NCBI RefSeq assembly: GCF_022760755.1
Contig: NZ_JAIVFP010000001.1
Span: 2,026,001-2,090,000 of the forward strand
Source of the DNA: Candidatus Rhodoblastus alkanivorans
Lineage (GTDB): Bacteria > Pseudomonadota > Alphaproteobacteria > Rhizobiales > Beijerinckiaceae
Length of the DNA stretch: 64,000 bases
Reading direction: 5' to 3'
Positions within the stretch are counted from its first letter, which is position 1; each line of letters opens with the position of its first letter. Made by a program: the position numbers and the translations under genes. Below, one piece after another: positions 24,449 to 35,181 of this stretch. Below the pieces are notes generated by a model. The model had not been told where the DNA came from and ran no database searches. It worked only from the letters and a program-made list of their open reading frames with translations.

Positions 24449-26503
24449 TCAAGATTTCACGCGGACATATTCGCCGGGGGCGTCGCCGAGGAGAGGAACC
24501 TTGCCGCCGCCCGGCTCGCGCGCGGGGATCTTTTCCGGGGCCTGGGCGGAGATCCATTGAAGCCAGTCCGGCCACCACGAGCCAGGATGCTCCTCGGCCT
24601 GGGCGACCCAGTTCTCGTAGGTTCCGGACGGACGCGGCCCGGTCCAGAATTGATATTTGGGCTTGGGCCCAGGCGGATTGATGACCCCCGCGATATGGCC
24701 GGAGCCCCCAAGCACATAGCGCATCTCGCCGCCGAACAGCTTGGCGCCGTTGAAGACCGAACGCGCCGGAGCGATATGGTCCTCTTTCGCCGCAAGATTG
24801 TAGACCGGGATATTGACCTTGCCGAGGTCCAGGGTGACGTCGCCCAGCACCATTTTCTTCTTGGGCAAGAGGTTATCGAGGTAGCACTTGCGCAAGTAAA
24901 AAGAATGATTGGCGCGCGGCATGCGGGTGGAATCGCCGTTCCACGCCAGCAGGTCGAAGGCCATGGGCTCGACGCCTTTCAGATAGTTGTTGACGACATA
25001 GGACCAGATCATGTCGTTCGGCCGCAGCATGTTGAAAGCGTTGGCCATGGAGCGGCTTTCGAGATAGCCGGCCATCTGCATTTCGGATTCGATATTCTTG
25101 ATCCGGTCCTCATCGGCGAAAATTTTCAGATCGCCGGGGTCGGAGAAGTCGACCTGGGTGGTGAAGAAGGTCGCCGCCGCAATGCGGTCGTCGCCCGTGG
25201 CGGCCATATAGGCCAAGGTAGCGGCAGTCAGCGTGCCGCCCACGCAATAGCCGATGGAGGAGACTTGGCGTTCGCCGGTGATCTTCTCGATCTGCTCCAG
25301 CGCCGCGAAAATGCCCTCCGTCATATAGGCATAGAAATCCTTGTCGGCGTGGCGCGCGGTCGGGTTGACCCAGGAGATGCAGAACACCGTGAGACCGTTG
25401 GACACCGCCCAGCGAATGAAGCTCTTCGCCGGGTTGAGGTCGAGAATATAGAATTTGTTGATCCAGGGCGGAACGATCAGCAAGGGCCGGCGATAGACTT
25501 CCTCGGTCGCCGGCGCATATTGCAGCAGTTCGATCAGATCGTTGCGAAAGACGACCTTGCCGGGCGTCGTGGCCATGTTCACGCCGAGGACGAATTGATC
25601 GACATTGGTCTGGCGGATTTTCAGATTGCCTTCGCCCGCTTCTATGTCTTCGGCCAGCATCTTCATGCCGCGGGCGAGATTTTCCGCTTCCGCCGTCCAG
25701 GTGGTGCGCAGCAGCTCGGGATTGGTGAGGAGGAAGTTCGACGGCGACGCCGCGCCCGAAAGCTGACGCAGGTAGAACGACGCCTTGTCATGGGTGCTTT
25801 TGTCGAGGTCCGCGCTCTCGACCATGTTGTTCGCCCATGCGTCGGCGATCAGATAGGCCTGGCGCAGGAAATCGAAATAGGGATTGTCCCGCCAGTCCGG
25901 CGAGGCGAATCTTTTGTCCTTCGGGTCGGAGGCGATATAGGGCTCTTTCGTGTCGCCGGCGAGGCGTAGCAGCGTGTTCGACCACAGGCCGAGCAGGTTG
26001 CTGGAAATGCTGGTCTGGGCTTCGAGCGTGCGCTTCGGATCGGCCAGCCAATATTCGGCGACGCGGCTGAAGGTTTTGACGGCGTCGGTGATATCCTCCG
26101 AGAAGGTCGGCTTCACCTTGCCTTCCTCGACGGGCCGGATCATCGCGGCGATGGCCTTGCCGCCATGCTCCATGGCGATCGCGAAATTGTCGGCCATGCG
26201 CTCGAAATTGGGCATTGGCGCGCCACTGCTGGCGGCCGCGGGCTTTTCGGCCGGCTTTTTCGCCTGCGCGGCTGCGGGCGGCGCGGCGATGGCCTCGACC
26301 GGCAAGGCGGGCGCGGCGGATTCCTGTGGCGCGATGGGCCTTTTCGGCGCGGCGGTCCTTTTTGCCGGCGTTTTCTTGAGCGGCGCCTCATTCTCGGACG
26401 CCGCCTTCGGGCGCGGCGCGGCACCCTTGACAACACCCTTGGCAACACCCTTGGCAACGCCCTTGGCGGCGCGCTGGCGCCGCGGTTCCTCACTGGCGGT
26501 CAT
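24449..26503 (-). CDS. phaC: Class I poly(3-hydroxyalkanoate) synthase
   Basis: PhaC polymerises (R)-3-hydroxyacyl-CoA into storage polyester at the granule surface. Residues ~120-300 are the PhaC N-terminal domain (DAWANNMVESADLDKSTHDK, RTTWTAEAENLARGMKMLAE). The alpha/beta-hydrolase part has the lipase-like box SIGYCVGGTLTAA with the catalytic Cys (~419), Asp in AKEDHIAPA (~574) and His in GSGHIAGVINPPG (~603). Spacing agrees with class I enzymes. The first ~100 residues are an Ala/Pro/Lys-rich extension with KGVA repeats, longer than usual. No phasin, phaA or phaB is next to it. Confidence 0.95.
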   Translation of the reverse strand: MTASEEPRRQRAAKGVAKGVAKGVVKGAAPRPKAASENEAPLKKTPAKRTAAPKRPIAPQESAAPALPVEAIAAPPAAAQAKKPAEKPAAASSGAPMPNFERMADNFAIAMEHGGKAIAAMIRPVEEGKVKPTFSEDITDAVKTFSRVAEYWLADPKRTLEAQTSISSNLLGLWSNTLLRLAGDTKEPYIASDPKDKRFASPDWRDNPYFDFLRQAYLIADAWANNMVESADLDKSTHDKASFYLRQLSGAASPSNFLLTNPELLRTTWTAEAENLARGMKMLAEDIEAGEGNLKIRQTNVDQFVLGVNMATTPGKVVFRNDLIELLQYAPATEEVYRRPLLIVPPWINKFYILDLNPAKSFIRWAVSNGLTVFCISWVNPTARHADKDFYAYMTEGIFAALEQIEKITGERQVSSIGYCVGGTLTAATLAYMAATGDDRIAAATFFTTQVDFSDPGDLKIFADEDRIKNIESEMQMAGYLESRSMANAFNMLRPNDMIWSYVVNNYLKGVEPMAFDLLAWNGDSTRMPRANHSFYLRKCYLDNLLPKKKMVLGDVTLDLGKVNIPVYNLAAKEDHIAPARSVFNGAKLFGGEMRYVLGGSGHIAGVINPPGPKPKYQFWTGPRPSGTYENWVAQAEEHPGSWWPDWLQWISAQAPEKIPAREPGGGKVPLLGDAPGEYVRVKS

Positions 26504-26670
26504 TTGCTTCCCCTTGGCGTTTCCTTTTATGTCAGGCGGGGTTCGCGTTTCAATGCGCTCCGTCGTCCCGTTTCCGACATAATAAGACTTTATGCGGCAG
26601 ATTGAGCAATGATCCGATGGTGGCGCCTCGTTGTGATGATGCGCGCCGCACTTGACGAAAGTCCGTGGAA

Positions 26671-27060
26671 ATGAAGGCCCTCACAGCTTCTGGCCGCCGC
26701 GCGGCGCGCGTGGCTACGGCATTGGCGCTCGCCTTTGCGGCGATCCTCTCGGCGAGCGGAGCGCGCGCGCAGCAGAACCCTTTGCGCGGCCTGACCAACG
26801 CGCTGGGCTGGACCGCGACGGCGGGCGACGGGCCGGATTTCGTCCGCGACTCCCGTCCGGATACCAAGACGATGGGCTTTTCCAATCTCACAGGCGTGGA
26901 CAAGAAGCGCGTTCCGGTGAAAACGCCGGATCAGCTCAAGGCCGATCAGGCGGCGCTCATCTCCGATCGCGAAAAGGCGGACGCCCAGCGCAAGAAGCTC
27001 GAAGCCGTCAAGGTCGATCCCGTCGCGCCCACCAAGGTCGCGCCCATCGAAGACGAATAA
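26671..27060 (+). CDS. Hypothetical exported protein
   Basis: A 129-residue protein with a signal peptide (ASGRRAARVATALALAFAAI, cleavage after ARA). The mature part is charged and contains NPLRGLTNALGW, DSRPDTKTMGFSNL and a Lys/Ala-rich helix with SDREKADAQRKKLEAVKVD. No domain is recognised. It could be a periplasmic protein or lie at the cell envelope. It is divergent from phaC and precedes the aminotransferase gene by 100 bases. The ATG at 26671 is preferred over a GTG two codons before. Confidence 0.65.
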   Translation: MKALTASGRRAARVATALALAFAAILSASGARAQQNPLRGLTNALGWTATAGDGPDFVRDSRPDTKTMGFSNLTGVDKKRVPVKTPDQLKADQAALISDREKADAQRKKLEAVKVDPVAPTKVAPIEDE

Positions 27061-27159
27061 TTTTGATCGCAAGGCCGCTGACACCAGCTTCGAACGCATG
27101 CTAATCACGGCGTTTCCATGGCGTGTCGCCGGTCGGATGACGAAGCAGGGACGAAACTG

Positions 27160-28377
27160 ATGAGCGATTTCTATCGCGTGCGGCGGCTGCCGCCCTATGT
27201 GTTCGAACAAGTCAATCGTCTGAAGGCCAAAGCCCGCGCCGCCGGCGCCGACATCATCGATCTCGGCATGGGCAATCCCGACTTGCCGACGCCACGCCAC
27301 ATCGTCGAAAAGCTGGTCGAGACCGCCGGCAAGCCGCGCACCGACCGCTATTCCGCCTCCAAGGGCATCGCCGGACTGCGCCGCGCCCAGGCGGCCTATT
27401 ACGAGCGCCGTTTCGGCGTGAAGCTCGATCCCGAGACCCAGGTCGTCGCGACTTTGGGCTCCAAGGAAGGCTTCGCCAACATGGCCCAGGCGATCACGGC
27501 GCCGGGCGACGTGATTCTGGCGCCCAATCCATCCTATCCGATCCACGCCTTTGGCTTCCTGATGGCGGGCGGCGTGATCCGTTCTGTGCCGATCGAGCCG
27601 AACGAGGAATTTTTCCGCGCCGCCGAGCGCGCCGTCCAGCACTCCATCCCGAAGCCGATCGCGATCGTGGTGTGTTATCCCTCGAATCCGACCGCCACGG
27701 TCGCCTCGCTGGATTTCTACCGCGACCTCGTGACCTTCGCGAAGAGGCACGACATCTATATTCTTTCCGATCTCGCTTATGCCGAGGTCTATTTCGACGA
27801 CAATCCGCCGCCGTCGGTGCTTCAGGTCCCCGGCGCGGTCGACGTTTGCGTCGAATTCACCTCGATGTCGAAGACCTTTTCGATGGCCGGTTGGCGTATC
27901 GGCTTCGCCGTGGGAAACGAGCGTCTGCTCGCGGCGCTGGCGCGGGTGAAGTCCTATCTCGACTACGGCGCCTTCACGCCAATTCAGGTCGCGGCGGCGA
28001 CCGCGCTCAACGGCCCCGACGATTGCATCAAGGAGATGCGCGCCATTTACAGGAAAAGGCGCGACGTGATGGTCGAGAGCTTCTCGCAGGCCGGCTGGAA
28101 GATCCCGGCGCCGGCCGCCTCGATGTTCGCCTGGGTGCCTGTTCCCGAGCGGTTCCGCCCGCTCGGCAGCCTGGAGTTTTCCAAGTTGCTGATCGAGAAG
28201 GCCGACGTCGCGGTGGCGCCGGGCGTCGGCTTCGGCGAGCATGGCGACGATTACGTCCGCCTCGCCTTGGTCGAGAACGAGCAGCGTATACGCCAGGCCG
28301 CGCGCGGAATTCGCCGCTTCTTCGACGGCGCCGAAGATACGCTGCATAATGTGATCGAGGCGCGGGCGCGCGCCTGA
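27160..28377 (+). CDS. AlaC-type fold-I PLP aminotransferase
   Basis: The 405-residue enzyme has the class I/II aminotransferase fold. Evidence includes [46 protein letters not shown] (cofactor contact), [13 protein letters not shown] and the PLP-binding Lys in [20 protein letters not shown]. It ends with [15 protein letters not shown] containing the substrate-carboxylate Arg. Relatives (AlaC/YfdZ-like) make alanine or transaminate glutamate with pyruvate; an LL-diaminopimelate or aspartate role is also possible. Start chosen at [15 protein letters not shown], which matches the family. In many alphaproteobacteria homoserine dehydrogenase follows; here a chemoreceptor does. Confidence 0.9.
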   Translation: MSDFYRVRRLPPYVFEQVNRLKAKARAAGADIIDLGMGNPDLPTPRHIVEKLVETAGKPRTDRYSASKGIAGLRRAQAAYYERRFGVKLDPETQVVATLGSKEGFANMAQAITAPGDVILAPNPSYPIHAFGFLMAGGVIRSVPIEPNEEFFRAAERAVQHSIPKPIAIVVCYPSNPTATVASLDFYRDLVTFAKRHDIYILSDLAYAEVYFDDNPPPSVLQVPGAVDVCVEFTSMSKTFSMAGWRIGFAVGNERLLAALARVKSYLDYGAFTPIQVAAATALNGPDDCIKEMRAIYRKRRDVMVESFSQAGWKIPAPAASMFAWVPVPERFRPLGSLEFSKLLIEKADVAVAPGVGFGEHGDDYVRLALVENEQRIRQAARGIRRFFDGAEDTLHNVIEARARA

Positions 28378-28484
28378 CGGCGCGGCGAAAGGCTCGGGCA
28401 AGTCTCACGTGTCCAGATCGTGACTGCGACCTTGGCGCTCCATGGCGCGGAGGCGCATGCGAACCGACCGCAGAGACGAAGCCC

Positions 28485-30161
28485 GTGCCGAAATTCGATT
28501 TTCATCTGACATTGAACCGTCGCGTCTGGGCGATGGCGGCGCTCGCCCTCGTCACCATGACGCTGGGCACGGGCGTGGCGCTTTTTCGATTCAACGGCGC
28601 CATGTTCGACCTGCGCCGCGCCGAACGGCGCGCCGAGGTCGAAATCGCCTCCAAATGGCTTGAGAGCGCGACGCACGGCAGGAAAGCCGACATCCGCGAC
28701 GCGCTGGAGGGCTTACGGCCTGTGCGTTTTGGCGAACACGGCTATTTCTTCGTTCTCTCCGACGACGGCGTGTCCATGCTCGCGCCGACGACGCCGAAGG
28801 CCGAGGGAAAGAGCCTGCTCGCCATCCACGACAGCGCCGGCGGCCGTCCGTTCGAGGCGATGATCGCGATGGCCCGCAAGAACGGAGCCGGCTTCATCAC
28901 CTATCCCTATCCAAAACCGGGATCGAACGAACCCGGCGAGAAGACCTCCTATGTGAAGGCTCTTCCCGAATTGGGCGTGATGGTCGGCTCCGGTCTATAT
29001 CGCGACGACAGCTTCCATGATCTGGTCGAGATCGCCCGCGCCATCTCTTTGGCGGTTTCACCGCTGCTGATCCTGTTCGTCGCCGTCGCTTTTCTGATCG
29101 GCCGCACGATCAGCCTCCGTCTCCAGGCCCTGACCAAAGGACTCGACGCCATGGCCCGGGGAGATTTCGACATCGCCTTGCCGGGGCTGGAGCTTCGCGA
29201 CGAACTGGGCGACATGGCGCGGGCCGTCGAAGCGATCAAGCAAGGCCTGCGCCGCGCGGCGCAGGAGCAGGACGCCGACGGCGCCGCGCGGCGCGAGGCC
29301 GCCGACCGCGCCCGCGGGGACGAGATGGGGGCGTTGGCGCAGAATTTCGAAACGGCGGTCGGAGGGGTCGTCGCGGGCGTCACCGCCGCCGCGCGCCTTC
29401 TGGAAAACCACGCCCGCGCGCTCGTTCAGGAGGCGCGCTATTCCGGCGATCAGGCCGACATTGGCGCGAAATCGTCCGAAATCGCCTCGCAGAACGTGCT
29501 TTCCGTCGCCTCGGCGGCCGAGGAGCTGAGCTTTTCGGTGGCCGAAATCGGCGCCAGCGCGGCCCGCTCGCGCAGCGTTTCGGAGGAAGCCGCGCGCGAG
29601 GCCGAAACCACCCGCGCCCGCATGGGCGAGCTGGTCGGCGCCATCGACCATATCGGCGGCATTGTCGCCATGATCGCCGGCATTGCCGAACAGACCAACA
29701 TGCTGGCGCTTAACGCGACGATCGAGGCGGCGCGCGCGGGCGAGCAGGGGCGGGGCTTCGCCGTCGTGGCCCAGGAGGTCAAATCGCTCGCCGAGCAGAC
29801 GGCTCGCGCCACTTCCGACGTGGCCGACCGGATCGCCCAGATTCAGCGCGCCTCGCAGGAGGCCAGCGCCTGCATCGGGAGCATGGCCGGGGCGACTCAC
29901 GAGGTCAGTTCGATCGCGTCGAACATTGCGAATTCGGTCGGCTCGCAGGGCGACGCGACCCGCGAGATTGCGCGCAATGTCCAGGACGCTTCGAATCGCA
30001 CCAAGGAACTCGCCCAGGTCATCGAAGAGGTGCGCTTGGCCTCGCGCCAGTCGGGCGATTCCGCCGAGCAGGTGCTGCAATCCGTCACCGATCTCACCCG
30101 CCAGACCGACGCCCTGCGCCGCGAATGCGACTCGTTCCTGGCGCGGGTTCGCGCGGCCTGA
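28485..30161 (+). CDS. Methyl-accepting chemotaxis protein with a Cache-type sensor
   Basis: A 558-residue chemoreceptor. A first membrane helix at ~13-35 is followed by a periplasmic single-Cache domain ([20 protein letters not shown] ... [18 protein letters not shown]). A second helix (~190-210) and HAMP (~212-262) lead to the signalling domain, with the conserved hairpin tip [20 protein letters not shown] and [20 protein letters not shown]. It feeds CheA/CheW through the tip. Cache-2 domains often sense small organic acids, but the ligand here is unknown. There is no C-terminal pentapeptide tether. The start is GTG at 28485. A terminator follows at 30182. Confidence 0.93.
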   Translation: MPKFDFHLTLNRRVWAMAALALVTMTLGTGVALFRFNGAMFDLRRAERRAEVEIASKWLESATHGRKADIRDALEGLRPVRFGEHGYFFVLSDDGVSMLAPTTPKAEGKSLLAIHDSAGGRPFEAMIAMARKNGAGFITYPYPKPGSNEPGEKTSYVKALPELGVMVGSGLYRDDSFHDLVEIARAISLAVSPLLILFVAVAFLIGRTISLRLQALTKGLDAMARGDFDIALPGLELRDELGDMARAVEAIKQGLRRAAQEQDADGAARREAADRARGDEMGALAQNFETAVGGVVAGVTAAARLLENHARALVQEARYSGDQADIGAKSSEIASQNVLSVASAAEELSFSVAEIGASAARSRSVSEEAAREAETTRARMGELVGAIDHIGGIVAMIAGIAEQTNMLALNATIEAARAGEQGRGFAVVAQEVKSLAEQTARATSDVADRIAQIQRASQEASACIGSMAGATHEVSSIASNIANSVGSQGDATREIARNVQDASNRTKELAQVIEEVRLASRQSGDSAEQVLQSVTDLTRQTDALRRECDSFLARVRAA

Positions 30162-30181
30162 CGGAAGCAGCGGAAGCGGAA

Positions 30182-30210
30182 GCGCGACCAATTTCAGGTC
30201 GCGCGTTTTT
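30182..30210 (+). terminator. Intrinsic terminator after the chemoreceptor gene
   Basis: GCGCGACC, loop AATTTCA, GGTCGCGC, then GTTTTTGG. The 8-bp stem and T run lie about 20 bases after the stop codon. Confidence 0.75.
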
Positions 30211-30260
30211 GGTTTTTCGGCGACATTTGCGGTTGGAATTTCGCGCCGGAGGCGCCCGCG

Positions 30261-31043
30261 ATGCCTGCTCCGAAAAATCTCGCCAAGGTCGAGGGCCTGC
30301 TGCTCGATCTCGACGGCGTGGTCCATGTCCGCGACAAGCCCGTGCCCGGCTCGCTTGAGGCCATCGGCCGCCTGCGCGCCGCCAAAATCCCGTTCCGCTT
30401 CGTCACCAACACCACGCGCCGCCCGCGCCGCAAGATCGTCGAGGGCCTTTTCGCCCTCGGCCTCGTCGTGGCGGAAGACGAGCTTTTCACTCCGGCCAGC
30501 CTTACGCGCGACCTGCTTGGCAAGCGGGGCCGCGCGCCGCTTCTCGTCATCCATCCCGATCTGCGCGAAGATTTCGTCGGGGTCGCGGAGGGCGCCGACG
30601 CTGTGGTGATTGGCGACGCGGGCGAAAATTTCACCTATGACGCGCTCAACGGCGCATTTCGCGCGCTCAGTCACGGCGCGGAATTTTTCGCGCTCGCGCG
30701 CAACCGCAATTTCCTCGACGCCGACGGCGAATTGAGCCTCGACGTCGGCGGCTTCGTCGCTGCGCTGGAATACGCTTCCGCGCGCGAGGCGACGGTGATC
30801 GGCAAGCCGTCGCGGGAATTCTTTCACGCCGCCGTCGAGGCCCTGAACGTTCCGGAGCGGAATGTGTTGATGGTCGGGGACGACGCCGAGGCCGATGTCG
30901 GCGGCGCCATGGCGGCCGGCCTGCTCGGCGTCCTGGTGAAGACGGGAAAATACCGCGCCGGGCAGGAGAAAGGTCTCTTTACGCCGCCAACGCTCATCGC
31001 CGACGATCTCGCCGCGATCGTCGAGCTTCTGCTCGAGGAATAG
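30261..31043 (+). CDS. HAD-IIA (NagD-like) phosphatase
   Basis: The 260-residue HAD hydrolase has motif I LLLDLDGVVHVRDKPVPG (nucleophile Asp), motif II-like FRFVTNTTRRPRR, the Lys of motif III in TVIGKPSREFFHAAVEAL and motif IV MVGDDAEADVGGAMAAG. The cap insertion and length fit subclass IIA, close to LHPP/HDHD2-type proteins. Likely substrates are small phosphomonoesters or nucleotides, with specificity unknown. GGAGG upstream supports the start. It stands alone, convergent with hisI. Confidence 0.9.
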   Translation: MPAPKNLAKVEGLLLDLDGVVHVRDKPVPGSLEAIGRLRAAKIPFRFVTNTTRRPRRKIVEGLFALGLVVAEDELFTPASLTRDLLGKRGRAPLLVIHPDLREDFVGVAEGADAVVIGDAGENFTYDALNGAFRALSHGAEFFALARNRNFLDADGELSLDVGGFVAALEYASAREATVIGKPSREFFHAAVEALNVPERNVLMVGDDAEADVGGAMAAGLLGVLVKTGKYRAGQEKGLFTPPTLIADDLAAIVELLLEE

Positions 31044-31129
31044 CTCATGAGCATGGAGGGACCGACCATGGCGCCAGGGAAACCATGGATCGTTTCGGCG
31101 CCGCTGTTGCCGGCGGCGGCTTCAGAAAC

Positions 31130-31531
31130 CTAAATCGTCCGGAGGCTGACGCCTTCCGGCGTCGCCTCGATCTTGCGGTAGAAGCATGACTTGCGTCCGG
31201 TGTGGCAGGCCTTGCCGTCGCCGCCTGCCTCGACCCGCAAAAGCAGCGCGTCCTGGTCGCAATCGGCGCGGATTTCGACCACTTTCTGGACCTGCCCCGA
31301 GGTGTCGCCCTTGCGCCAGAGTTCATTGCGGGAACGCGACCAATAATGGGCGACCCCGGTCTCGAGCGTCTTTTCCAGCGCCAGCGCGTTCATATAGGCC
31401 AGCATAAGGATTTCGCCGGTCGCAGCCTCGACCGTCACGCAGACGATGAGTCCGTGAGCGTCGAATTTCGGCGTGAAGGCCGCGCCTTCTTCGAGGATTT
31501 TCTTGTCGGCGGAGGGTGGGGGGAAGGGCAT
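31130..31531 (-). CDS. hisI: Phosphoribosyl-AMP cyclohydrolase
   Basis: HisI opens the adenine ring of phosphoribosyl-AMP, the third step of histidine synthesis. The 133 residues show the family blocks [59 protein letters not shown] and [12 protein letters not shown]. The Cys and Asp residues in the last two form the zinc and magnesium sites. It is a stand-alone enzyme without the HisE pyrophosphohydrolase part, as usual in alphaproteobacteria. It lies downstream of folE on the same strand, separated by a GC-rich hairpin. Confidence 0.95.
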   Translation of the reverse strand: MPFPPPSADKKILEEGAAFTPKFDAHGLIVCVTVEAATGEILMLAYMNALALEKTLETGVAHYWSRSRNELWRKGDTSGQVQKVVEIRADCDQDALLLRVEAGGDGKACHTGRKSCFYRKIEATPEGVSLRTI

Positions 31532-31558
31532 GGTTTTCGTTCGCGAAAGATGATTTTA

Positions 31559-31589
31559 CCCCCTCTCCCGCTTGCGGGGAGAGGGGGCA
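31559..31589. repeat. GC-rich hairpin between folE and hisI
   Basis: CCCCCTCTCCC and GGGGAGAGGGGG flank a GCTTGC loop. This inverted sequence is a frequent intergenic repeat in Rhizobiales and may act as a weak terminator or RNA-stability element after folE. Confidence 0.6.
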
Positions 31590-31599
31590 GGGCGGTGCT

Positions 31600-32298
31600 T
31601 CAACGGCCGCGCACGAGGCTCAGGAAGCGGGCCTGTTCGGCGGGGTCGGTCTTGAAGGGGCCCGAGAACTGCATGGTGACGGTGAGCGCGCCGGGCTTGC
31701 GCACGCCGCGCATCGACATGCACATATGCTCGGCCTCGACCAGCACCGCCGCGCCGCGCGAATGGAGGCGCGCATCGAGGGCCGCCAGAATCTGCGCGGT
31801 CATCGCCTCCTGGGTCTGGAGGCGGCGGGCATAGACGTCCACCAGCCGGCCGAGCTTGGACAGCCCGAACACGCCGCCGTCCGGGTAATAGGCGATATGG
31901 GCTTTGCCGAAGAAGGGCGCCATATGGTGCTCGCAATGCGAGAAGAACGGGATGTCCCGCACCAGCACCATTTCCCCATAGCCCTCGACCTCCTCGAATA
32001 CGGTGTCGAGAATGGGGCTGGGGTCCTGTTTGTAGCCGGCGAAAATTTCCTCATAGGCCTTGACGACGCGCGCAGGGGTGTCGCGCAGCCCTTCGCGGTC
32101 GGGATTGTCGCCGGCCCAGGCCAGCAGTGTTTTGACCGCGGCTTCCGCCTCTTCCCGGCTCGGACGCAGGAGCGTTTCTGCTTTGGGGGCCTTGGCCTTG
32201 ATTGTCTTTACGCCCTCTTCGGGAGCCCGGGAGCGCGACTTGGCGGCGGCGCGGCGGCGCGGCCGGGCCAAAGCGGAGTGCACCAGATCGTCCAACAA
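31600..32298 (-). CDS. folE: GTP cyclohydrolase I (type IA)
   Basis: FolE converts GTP to dihydroneopterin triphosphate, the first step of tetrahydrofolate synthesis. Zinc ligands are visible in [20 protein letters not shown] (Cys and His) and in [17 protein letters not shown] (second Cys). [20 protein letters not shown] is the family's N-terminal helix block. At 232 residues it has an Ala/Lys/Arg-rich extension of about 45 residues before the conserved part, so the TTG start at 32298 is uncertain. A start further downstream would still leave the enzyme intact. Confidence 0.95.
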   Translation of the reverse strand: MLDDLVHSALARPRRRAAAKSRSRAPEEGVKTIKAKAPKAETLLRPSREEAEAAVKTLLAWAGDNPDREGLRDTPARVVKAYEEIFAGYKQDPSPILDTVFEEVEGYGEMVLVRDIPFFSHCEHHMAPFFGKAHIAYYPDGGVFGLSKLGRLVDVYARRLQTQEAMTAQILAALDARLHSRGAAVLVEAEHMCMSMRGVRKPGALTVTMQFSGPFKTDPAEQARFLSLVRGR

Positions 32299-32446
32299 AC
32301 ATCTCCCATGCGAGGGGACGGCAAGGCGAGCCTGCCGCGTCAGAAAAAACTCAGCGCGGCTTTCGGCGCCGCGGGCATCCGCGAGAGTCCGAAGATATGC
32401 GGCGCATTGAATAATATAGAACTTGGCCCGGCCATTTCCAGCGCTC

Positions 32447-34261
32447 TTATGAAATCCGCTTCGTGGCTTTTTTCAGCCAGGCGCGTTCGGCGGGATCGAG
32501 GAAAGGCGACAAGGCCGCGCGCACCCGTGCGTGATAGGCGTTGAGCCAGGCTTTTTCCTCGTTGGTCAGGAGCTTGGGCTCGACCAGGCGCAGGTCAATC
32601 GGGACGAGGGTCAGGGTTTCGAAACCGAGCATCTCGCGCTCGGCCCCGGCTATATTGCGCTTTTCGACCGCAACGAGATTTTCGATGCGGATGCCGAAGG
32701 CGCCTTCGCGATAATAGCCCGGCTCGTTGGAGAGGATCATGCCCGGCTCAAGCGCCGCGCCGCCGAGCTTGGAAATGCGCTGCGGCCCCTCATGCACCGA
32801 GAGATAGGAGCCGACGCCATGGCCCGTGCCGTGGTCGAAGTCGAGCCCGGCTTCCCATAGCGGACGGCGGGCGAAGGCGTCGATCTGCGCGCCGCTGGTC
32901 CCCTCGGGAAAGATTGCGCGGGCGATGGCGATATGGCCTTTGAGCACCAGTGTGTTGGCGCGCGACGCCGCTTTGCTGGCGCGCCCGACCGCAAGCGTCC
33001 GGGTGACGTCGGTGGTGCCGTCTGGATATTGCGCGCCGGAATCGACCAGATAGACGCCCTTGCCAATGCGGGCGTTGGATTTTTCGGTGACGCGGTAATG
33101 TGGCAACGCGGCATGGGAGCCGGCGGCGGAGATGGTGGGGAAGGAAATGTCGCGCAATTCCCCGCTTTCGCGCCGGAAAGTCTCCAGAGCCTGCGCCGCC
33201 GCGATTTCGGTCAGCCGGCCCCTCGGCGCCGTCTTGTCGAACCAGCATAAGAATCGCGCCATGGCGACCCCGTCGCGCAGATGGGCGGCCCGGGCGCCGG
33301 CGAGTTCCGCCGCGTTCTTGCGCGCCTTCATCAACGCGATGGGGTCGTTCCCGATTTCGGCCTGTCCGCCGGCTTCGGTGAAAAGACGGGCGAGGCGTTC
33401 CGGCGCGGTCCCGGCGTCGAACAGGACTTTCTGCTTTTTGGCCCCGAGTTCTTTCAGCGCGTCGGGCAAAAAGTCGGGTGGCGACAGATGCGCCAGCTTT
33501 CCGAGCGCATTGGCCGTTCGGCTGTTGAGCTTTTCTGGATCAAGAAAGAGGCGCGGCTTGCCCCGGCGCGGAATCAGCGCATAGCCGAGCGCGATGGGCG
33601 TATGGGCGACATCGCCGCCGCGCAGGTTGAACGCCCAGGCGAGCGCATGCGGGTCGCTGACGAGCAGCGCGTCGGCGCTCAGCATTTCGGCGACGCGCTT
33701 CAGCTTCTTCGCGGCGGCCTCGCCGGCGTGTTTTTGCGGATGGAGGACGACGCGGCCGCGCGGTGGCGTGGGGCGATCCTCCCACAACAAATCGAGCGGG
33801 TTTTCCTCAACCGCGACGAGCCTGGCCTCGGCCTTTTTCGCCGCCGTTTCGAAACGGGCGATCTGTCCATTGGTGTGAAGCCAGGGGTCGTAGCCGATCC
33901 GCGCGCCTTTCTTGGCGTTTTTCGCCAGCCATTCGCTCGGCGGTGTTTCGCCGAGCGGGACGAGCGCGAAAGCTTTCGCGTCCACCTGTTCGCGCGCCTG
34001 GATCGTATAGCGGCCATCGACGAACATAGCGGCCTTGTCGGCGAGAACGATGGCGAAGCCGGCGCTGCCGGTAAAGCCGGTCAGCCACGCCAGCCGCTCC
34101 TCGCAGGGCGCGACATATTCGTTCTGATGGGCGTCGGCGCGCGGGATGAGAAAGCCATCGAGCTTCATCGCCTTCAACCGCGCGCGCAACATCTTCAGGC
34201 GGGGCGCGCCGAGCGAGGGGTCGGCGGCTTCCTCGTAGGTCTGGAAATGGGAGTCGAACAT
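32447..34261 (-). CDS. pepP: Xaa-Pro aminopeptidase (M24B family)
   Basis: A 604-residue aminopeptidase P releases N-terminal residues next to proline. Two creatinase-like N-terminal domains ([37 protein letters not shown]) precede the pita-bread catalytic domain. Its metal ligands lie in [19 protein letters not shown] (two Asp), [19 protein letters not shown] (His), [13 protein letters not shown] (Glu) and IRIENLVAV (Glu). The length fits the large three-domain form. It is divergent from the transglutaminase gene, sharing a ~90-bp intergenic region. Confidence 0.95.
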   Translation of the reverse strand: MFDSHFQTYEEAADPSLGAPRLKMLRARLKAMKLDGFLIPRADAHQNEYVAPCEERLAWLTGFTGSAGFAIVLADKAAMFVDGRYTIQAREQVDAKAFALVPLGETPPSEWLAKNAKKGARIGYDPWLHTNGQIARFETAAKKAEARLVAVEENPLDLLWEDRPTPPRGRVVLHPQKHAGEAAAKKLKRVAEMLSADALLVSDPHALAWAFNLRGGDVAHTPIALGYALIPRRGKPRLFLDPEKLNSRTANALGKLAHLSPPDFLPDALKELGAKKQKVLFDAGTAPERLARLFTEAGGQAEIGNDPIALMKARKNAAELAGARAAHLRDGVAMARFLCWFDKTAPRGRLTEIAAAQALETFRRESGELRDISFPTISAAGSHAALPHYRVTEKSNARIGKGVYLVDSGAQYPDGTTDVTRTLAVGRASKAASRANTLVLKGHIAIARAIFPEGTSGAQIDAFARRPLWEAGLDFDHGTGHGVGSYLSVHEGPQRISKLGGAALEPGMILSNEPGYYREGAFGIRIENLVAVEKRNIAGAEREMLGFETLTLVPIDLRLVEPKLLTNEEKAWLNAYHARVRAALSPFLDPAERAWLKKATKRIS

Positions 34262-34353
34262 TTTTTCAGCCTAACAAATTTCTGGCGAAAGGCGAATGAA
34301 AGCGGCAAAGCTGTCAATGCCGAACGGTTTGTCGATAAGCAAAGATTTGGCCA

Positions 34354-35181
34354 ATGCGCTTTCAGGTTCGTCACGAGACCCATTATTCCTATTCGACGCC
34401 GGTCGCCCTCGCACCCCATATTCTTCGACTCTCGCCGAGGCCGGAGGACGTCGCTGTTCGGAGGCAAGGGCTCCACATCGAGCCGGGCCCGGTCCAGCGT
34501 GACAATTTCCGTGATCCGTTCGGCAACCCGGTCACGCAGGTCGCCTTCGCGGGAACGACCCGTGATTTCATCATCGTCAGCGAATTCGAGGTCGAAACCT
34601 TCTCGGTCCCGGCGCCGGGCGCGCTGCTTTCGCCCTTGCCATGGGGGGCGGCGGAGGATGGTTTTCAGATCTATCGCGACGGCGGCGTCCATCCGAGCGT
34701 TCGCGCCTTCGCAGCGGAAATCTCCGCCCGGCAGGGCGGCTGGGCTCTCGGCTTTCTCGACGATCTCACGCAGACCCTCTTCGCCCGCACCGACCGGCGC
34801 ATCCGGATCGACGGCTATGCCCAGTCGCCGGAAGAAACGCTCCTGAAGGCCGAGGGCGCCTGCCGCGATCTTTCGCTGTTGTTCATCGCCGCCGCGCGCA
34901 GCCTCGGGTTGCCCGCGCGTTTCGTTAGCGGCTACCAGGCCGAGGCGGATACGCCCGATGGCCAGCGCCATCTCCACGCCTGGCCGGAAGTGTTTTTGCC
35001 GGGTGTGGGGTGGCGGGGCTACGATCCGACCCACGGCCTGCCGGTGAGCGACGGCCATGTCGCGCTCTGCGCCGCGCCGGATCAAATGGCGACCATGCCG
35101 GTCGAGGGCGGCTATTATTTCGATGGGACGGAAGTGACCTCGACCCTGACTTACAACGTGCGGATCGCGACTCAATCCTGA
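34354..35181 (+). CDS. Transglutaminase-like cysteine protease family protein
   Basis: The 275-residue protein has the bacterial transglutaminase N-terminal beta region (MRFQVRHETHYSYSTPVALA) and the catalytic core. The core triad is Cys in KAEGACRDLSLLFIAAARSL (~169), His in RHLHAWPEVFLPGVGWRGYD (~209) and Asp in the same GYDPTHG block (~224). Such proteins may act as peptidases or amidases rather than cross-linkers. The substrate is unknown, and there is no signal peptide. Its 3' end overlaps the convergent prmA gene by 10 bp. Confidence 0.9.
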   Translation: MRFQVRHETHYSYSTPVALAPHILRLSPRPEDVAVRRQGLHIEPGPVQRDNFRDPFGNPVTQVAFAGTTRDFIIVSEFEVETFSVPAPGALLSPLPWGAAEDGFQIYRDGGVHPSVRAFAAEISARQGGWALGFLDDLTQTLFARTDRRIRIDGYAQSPEETLLKAEGACRDLSLLFIAAARSLGLPARFVSGYQAEADTPDGQRHLHAWPEVFLPGVGWRGYDPTHGLPVSDGHVALCAAPDQMATMPVEGGYYFDGTEVTSTLTYNVRIATQS

